Of a DNA stretch of 64,000 nt, positions 60,901 through 64,000 are shown piece after piece. The translations under genes were made by a program, and so were the position numbers. Where the stretch lies: positions 54,087-118,086 of the forward strand of contig NZ_JAMXQU010000010.1 in assembly GCF_024054035.1 (NCBI RefSeq), read 5' to 3'. Source of the DNA: Asaia lannensis NBRC 102526. Lineage in GTDB: Bacteria; Pseudomonadota; Alphaproteobacteria; Acetobacterales; Acetobacteraceae. Under the pieces are notes generated by a model, which was not told where the DNA came from, did not search any database, and was given only the letters and a program-made list of their open reading frames with translations. Positions within the stretch are counted from its first letter, which is position 1. Every line of letters starts with the position of its first letter.

Positions 60901-61558
60901 CGTCGGTGCCGTCGTGGGCGTTCAGCCTTTCGGCGGGCATGGTCTTTCAGGCACAGGCCCTAAAGCCGGTGGGCCACTCTATCTACGGCGCCTGCTGAAC
61001 CAGCGCCCGTCTCTGCCTGCCGACTTTCTGCACCCCGTTCCTTCTGACGCGAGACTGTTTGCTGACTGGGTAGCCACCGCTCTGCCCCATCTGAGCATCG
61101 AGCGCGATGAAACAACATTGCTCGACACCGCGCTTTCTCTCTCTGGACCTGTCGGTGAAACGAATATCTACCGTCTGGCTCCGCGCGGAACCGTGCTGTG
61201 TGCCGGACCGACCCAGGCAGATCTCTGCACACAAATCCTCGCCGCATTGAACACGGGCAATCGATGCGCCATATCTCCGACCCTGATGGAGACGCTCCCT
61301 GAATTCCCCCCGGGCTTTCAGAACCGGATCGTCACCTTAACGCCCAATACCCACATCGACGTGGCCCTGGGCAATGGCGATGCGCAGTTCACAGCGGCGC
61401 TGAGCAAGGAACTGGCTGACCGCGCAGGCCCGATTATTGGGCTGCATAGTCCGGAAGTGTCTGGGTGTTATCCGCGCGAATGGCTGGTGCTGGAATACGC
61501 ATGCAGCACCAACACGACGGCGGCTGGCGGCAATGCGGCCCTGATGGCGCAGGTCTGA
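57977..61558 (+). CDS. putA: bifunctional proline dehydrogenase / delta-1-pyrroline-5-carboxylate dehydrogenase
   Basis: PutA oxidises proline to glutamate in two steps. The ATG at 57977 gives 1193 aa (MNASFAAFRMITPERSPLRQ); the open frame back to 57845 is the regulatory gap. The N-terminal proline dehydrogenase barrel has GISIKLSALHPRY, YDIGFNIDAEEADRLELSLDLLEAL and VRLVKGAYWDSEIKRAQ. The ALDH domain carries E785 (ETGGQNA) and catalytic C819 (GQRCSALR). A C-terminal extra domain of about 180 residues follows. There is no ribbon-helix-helix N-terminus, so this is the non-repressor class; control is through the divergent Lrp gene. Confidence 0.95.
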   Translation: MNASFAAFRMITPERSPLRQAITDHTRAPEAERVAILSGQAAHTAEQEQHSRTTARKLVEALRRNGTPGLVQGLIREYDLSSQEGVALMCLAEALLRIPDTATRDALIRDKIASGNWQGHIRKGTPLFVNAATWGLIVSGGFLSTTQTRRLPQTLDALVKRCGEPVIRRGVDMAMRLMGEQFVTGQTIDEALKNGRKLEARGFRYSYDMLGEAAMTAEDAERYYRDYETAIHAIGRAANKLGVYRGPGISIKLSALHPRYARLQRDRVMAELLPRVTKLAHLACSYDIGFNIDAEEADRLELSLDLLEALCFDEALKDWKGIGFVVQAYQKRAPFVLDWIIDLARRSEHRLMVRLVKGAYWDSEIKRAQTDGQSDFPVYTRKLHTDIAYLACARKLLDAPDAIFPQFATHNAQTLASIYAYAGPDFSIEKYEFQCLHGMGEGLYNEVVGPDKLNRPVRIYAPVGTHETLLAYLVRRLLENGANSSFINRIQDPAVPVEDLIASPVTLARREGTHYAVTLPPALYGAERNNSRGLDLSDENTLRHLARSFLDTTTQLSHAEGESKGEAITNPASRTDIVGHIAFLTPEAIDEAITRSAAAFPLWRDTPPDHRAALLEKTAEALEAETPRLMALIIREAGKTLANAVAEIREAVDFLRYYAAQTRQFGPAASPLGPVACISPWNFPLAIFIGQVSAALAVGNTVLAKPAEETPLIAREAIDLMHKAGIPEDVVQLIPGDGRAGAQIVADARVTAVLFTGSTDVARLIQRQLAGRLNEDGSPVPFIAETGGQNALIVDSSALTEQVVTDVLASAFDSAGQRCSALRLLCVQEDSADRLLTMLKGAMQELRTGTPERPDTDIGPVISAEARKMIADHIVAFKEKGHRVFQSALSPETDQGTFIPPTLIEIDAISDLKKEVFGPVLHVLRYRREDLTEVMSAINATGYALTFGVHSRIDETIETLKAQSHAGNVYINRNLVGAVVGVQPFGGHGLSGTGPKAGGPLYLRRLLNQRPSLPADFLHPVPSDARLFADWVATALPHLSIERDETTLLDTALSLSGPVGETNIYRLAPRGTVLCAGPTQADLCTQILAALNTGNRCAISPTLMETLPEFPPGFQNRIVTLTPNTHIDVALGNGDAQFTAALSKELADRAGPIIGLHSPEVSGCYPREWLVLEYACSTNTTAAGGNAALMAQV

Positions 61559-61564
61559 GCGAGC

Positions 61565-61592
61565 GACCTGCCGCACCGATCTGCGGCAGGTC
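61565..61592 (+). terminator. putA hairpin terminator candidate
   Basis: GACCTGCCGCA (61565-61575) pairs perfectly with TGCGGCAGGTC (61582-61592) around a 6-nt loop, starting 7 nt after the putA stop. An AT-rich stretch follows, but not an unbroken T run. Confidence 0.6.
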
Positions 61593-61993
61593 ATGGCAGA
61601 TCAGCAATAAAATCAATTACTTGCCATAAATATGATATATGAATATTTTTAATATGACTTCGATGAGAAGATATCCGTAAGTATTACACCATCATAGAAA
61701 TAGAAAATACAATAAACATCGCATAAACAAGTTTCAGTTCGGAGAATTATCGCAAGGCCAATCGCACGATAATTATATTTTATATAATATCATATATATT
61801 ACATTCACCACACCGAAACATTCAATATTAATCATTAATAAACTATACCGATTCTAGATGAGAAACATTTAGCAGATTCCTGTTGACCAATCAAAAATTA
61901 CAACACTAGAAAGGTTTCAGTAATCTAATAATATTTTCACATGCAATCTTGCGTCCTCGAGGTATGAAAAAGACAACGATTAGGGCGGAGAAT
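61593..61993. other. AT-rich gene-free interval (about 400 bp)
   Basis: Much more AT-rich than the rest of the window (long A/T runs such as ATATGATATATGAATATT at 61628 and many TATAAT-like motifs near 61770-61800). No convincing ORF is present in either direction. It separates host-like putA from the glycosyltransferase-like gene and could mark the edge of a horizontally acquired segment. Promoters for the following operon are likely here. Confidence 0.55.
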
Positions 61994-62893
61994 ATGAACA
62001 AGAACTGCTTCGTGATTCCAGTTAATCTTCCAAAAATTAATTGGTTGATATCTTTCCTGAACTCCATTGAGGTCCATAGCAAGAGTTTTCCTTTTGATAT
62101 AATCATCGGCGCCTCAGACGAAGAAGAATACCGAAGATATGCGCGTCTTATACCGTTCATGTCACGTGGACCTAAGATATATATTATCGACATATCTCGA
62201 TATATAAGAGAGACGCTTAAATCGAATGAAATATTCGATCGATATATACACAATGCAGACGGATGCATTGTTAATTTGAAAAAGTTTATTCTACTCAAAT
62301 GGGCGGTCGACCACGACTATGATCGTATCGCAAGTGTGGACGGCGATACATTGGCAATCAGAGACATGAGTGATGTTTTCGATGCCATGCACAAGAACTA
62401 TCAAAAAAAGATTCTTGTCGGATCAAGTTTTCATCATAATGATGTATCTCATATAACCACACAGTGTCTGCGTCATTTTGACGAAAACCTTCAATACAAG
62501 CTCAAAAACAGTGATGGACACTTCATCTATACATGGTTCTTTGATGCGCCTTACATGGAAAGAGAAGATCTCATAGAGTTCTTCGATTACATGAACCATA
62601 GATATGGATCTCTACAAGATTGGCTAAAAATAATAAACAGAGATGATTTCGAGCATCAGATATTCCACTACTGGATGTATCTATACAAGAATTGCACCAT
62701 TTTTGATACCAAATATATTACAGGCCACCTAAAACCGGAAACATACCTCTACACACACCTGCTATCCATAAACAATATTGAAAATTATTGTCCGGTATGG
62801 GTCTACGCTTGGGAATTCATGCACCAGCCAGACATCGTTCATGGCCTGCCCAACATATTTATGCTCAGTCATTTTGATCGTATGTTCCTATGA
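61994..62893 (+). CDS. glycosyltransferase-like protein (DxD motif), AT-rich
   Basis: The frame opens at 61949, but the ATG at 61994 has GGCGGAG just before it, giving 299 aa (MNKNCFVIPVNLPKINWLISFLNSIEVHS). The pattern is of a small GT-A-like transferase: alternating beta/alpha, a VDGDT motif near residue 115 (RIASVDGDTLAIRD), and LLVGSSFHHNDV later. Codons are noticeably AT-rich compared with neighbours. A cell surface or capsule role is plausible. It overlaps the next gene by 4 nt. Family not certain. Confidence 0.6.
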   Translation: MNKNCFVIPVNLPKINWLISFLNSIEVHSKSFPFDIIIGASDEEEYRRYARLIPFMSRGPKIYIIDISRYIRETLKSNEIFDRYIHNADGCIVNLKKFILLKWAVDHDYDRIASVDGDTLAIRDMSDVFDAMHKNYQKKILVGSSFHHNDVSHITTQCLRHFDENLQYKLKNSDGHFIYTWFFDAPYMEREDLIEFFDYMNHRYGSLQDWLKIINRDDFEHQIFHYWMYLYKNCTIFDTKYITGHLKPETYLYTHLLSINNIENYCPVWVYAWEFMHQPDIVHGLPNIFMLSHFDRMFL

Positions 62894-63867
62894 ACAGAAA
62901 ACATGCGCGGATCCTCACGTGTCTTATTTTCGGAATACCTGTGGCTCATGCTCGTGCGCAAACCATCTGGTCGGCACATTGGGAGCGCGTTGACGTTGGA
63001 CCAGGACAAGATCTTTCCTTAACTGATCGAAAAGATGAGGCAGGCGTCGTGCGCCTCATCAACATCGCACTTGCGGGTGACGGACCGGACGTCGATCGCT
63101 CGATTATTTACTTCAACGTAGACAACGAGCAGGTACCAAGCGTCGCCCTTTCAATGGGACTCTCAGGCACATACGGAGCAAATCGCTTCCATTCAAGGTT
63201 TACGTCGTGCTCAAGTTCGATCGGACGCTTGGGTTGTACGCTGTCGCCCCAGGTTCCTTACCGCCATGCACTCCATGTCTTTTTCCACAATGGCGGCAAA
63301 AAAACCTTGCGGTTATGGGGATGGTTACAGGGAGAAACAACTCTCGTTTCTGGTCCTACAGAGTTGTTGCATACCATCAGCGGTGGAGACCAATATGAAG
63401 GACAGATAAAGGTAAAACCTTATCAGGAAATCACGCTTCTTGATGTTGATGGACCCGGACGTTTCGCCGGTCTTCAGTTTTTCATGGATCGACATAACAA
63501 CAAGTCAGGAACGAACGAAAACTGCGTGGAAGGCAATTTCCGTTATTACATCGACCATTCCCAACAGCCTCAATATGAGTCGTCCGGCACGGAAGACTAT
63601 TTCGGTTCATCGTTCAACTTCCAGGATGCACCGTTTGCTAGCGACAGTTTTGGCGTTTTTTTCAATCGTTTTTCGGGCACCAGCGGTCCGCAAGCTATCG
63701 ACGATCAGGTATCTGCCTGGCGTTGGCATTATGACGATCCTGTGCATTTTGATCATCATCTGCGTGTCACATGGCAGTGCGGCGATATTGGAGGCCCTGA
63801 GATTCCTGTCTCACCAGCTGGAATAGCATGGACGGCTTATTACTATCTGTCCCGCCCGAAGCCGTGA
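62890..63867 (+). CDS. exported DUF2961 / GH172-like protein
   Basis: A 325-aa protein with a Sec signal (MNRKHARILTCLIFGIPVAHARAQ). The family core is seen in VRLINIALAGDGPDVDRSIIYFNVDNEQVPSV, DGPGRFAGLQFFMDRHNN and the signature ESSGTEDYFGSSFNF. DUF2961 proteins belong to glycoside hydrolase family 172, which cleaves or rearranges fructose and D-arabinofuranose linkages. The size is at the short end. Start overlaps the upstream transferase by 4 nt, so both probably act on the same surface or storage glycan. Confidence 0.75.
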   Translation: MNRKHARILTCLIFGIPVAHARAQTIWSAHWERVDVGPGQDLSLTDRKDEAGVVRLINIALAGDGPDVDRSIIYFNVDNEQVPSVALSMGLSGTYGANRFHSRFTSCSSSIGRLGCTLSPQVPYRHALHVFFHNGGKKTLRLWGWLQGETTLVSGPTELLHTISGGDQYEGQIKVKPYQEITLLDVDGPGRFAGLQFFMDRHNNKSGTNENCVEGNFRYYIDHSQQPQYESSGTEDYFGSSFNFQDAPFASDSFGVFFNRFSGTSGPQAIDDQVSAWRWHYDDPVHFDHHLRVTWQCGDIGGPEIPVSPAGIAWTAYYYLSRPKP

Positions 63868-63918
63868 GTGTGATCTGCTGATCTTGTCTCTGTGAGCACC
63901 CTCCCCAGCTTCAGACGC

Positions 63919-63946
63919 AAAAAAGCCCGCTTGTTTAAGCGGGCTT
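63919..63946 (-). terminator. Rho-independent terminator of the tRNA-fMet gene
   Basis: Stem AAGCCCGCTT / AAGCGGGCTT (63923-63932 with 63937-63946) and 4-nt loop; read on the minus strand the stem is followed by a T6 tract (63924-63919). It lies 5 bp after the tRNA 3' end, so it acts on the minus-strand tRNA. Confidence 0.85.
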
Positions 63947-63951
63947 GTGTT

Positions 63952-64000
63952 TGGTTGCGGGGGCAGGATTTGAACCTGCGGCCTTCAGGTTATGAGCCTG
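63952..64000 (-). tRNA. tRNA-fMet (anticodon CAT), partial
   Basis: Only the 3' part is in the window: anticodon arm CAGG-CTCATAA-CCTG (anticodon CAT), T-arm GCAGG-TTCAAAT-CCTGC, acceptor end CCCCGCA then CCA. The acceptor end and T-arm match initiator tRNAs of Alphaproteobacteria. The 5' part lies beyond the right edge. Confidence 0.88.

Overview
The window reads as part of the chromosome of an acetic acid bacterium (Acetobacteraceae, Alphaproteobacteria). The signs are a membrane-bound FAD dehydrogenase of the gluconate/2-ketogluconate type in the order small subunit, flavoprotein, tri-heme cytochrome c; an alphaproteobacterial-type tRNA-fMet; a GyrA with an acidic C-terminal tail; and an Lrp-type regulator divergent from putA. 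Asaia or a close relative is my guess from overall character, not a demonstrated identification.

Layout. 1-7.8 kb (minus strand): the 5' part of ileS, a 69-codon small ORF, then a compressed run recX - CHAP lipoprotein - tatA - mtnB - mtnD - mtnC - ribF - fosA, mostly with 4-nt overlaps. It carries three consecutive steps of methionine salvage, FMN/FAD synthesis and a FosA-type fosfomycin-inactivating enzyme. 7.8-14.7 kb (plus): a D-aminopeptidase-type serine hydrolase, argD-argF, hslO coupled to an unknown gene, and a lipoprotein. 14.8-18.7 kb (plus): the three-gene membrane dehydrogenase. 18.7-38.8 kb: a prophage-like block, transcribed leftward apart from an XRE regulator at its right end. 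It encodes terminase, portal, scaffold, capsid, neck, contractile sheath and tube, a frameshifting tail chaperone, baseplate and two tail-tip proteins. 39.3-45.3 kb (plus): an RND pump operon in the order permease - fusion protein - outer-membrane channel. 45.4-49.3 kb (minus): uvrA with ghrA coupled behind it. 49.5-54.1 kb (plus): ssb, gyrA, coaD, a cyclophilin and tRNA-Lys. 54.4-57.4 kb (plus): two tandem paralogous exported proteins that look like retropepsin folds without catalytic aspartates. 57.4-61.6 kb: an Lrp/AsnC regulator divergent from putA. 61.6-63.9 kb: an AT-rich stretch, a putative glycosyltransferase and a DUF2961/GH172-like exported protein, possibly acquired. The window ends in a tRNA-fMet on the minus strand with its terminator.

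The most unusual part is the 20-kb phage block. The particle-building gene set looks nearly complete, but no integrase, replication, lysis or excision gene is visible between its neighbours, and the tape-measure position holds an atypical ORF. The tail chaperone ends in a textbook -1 slippery heptamer followed by a 56-codon open extension. At the right end, two copies of an ATTTGGCAA-N3-GCCA element flank the likely promoter of the XRE regulator. This fits either a defective prophage or a domesticated phage-like particle such as a PBSX-like or gene-transfer-like element. The sequence alone cannot tell these apart.
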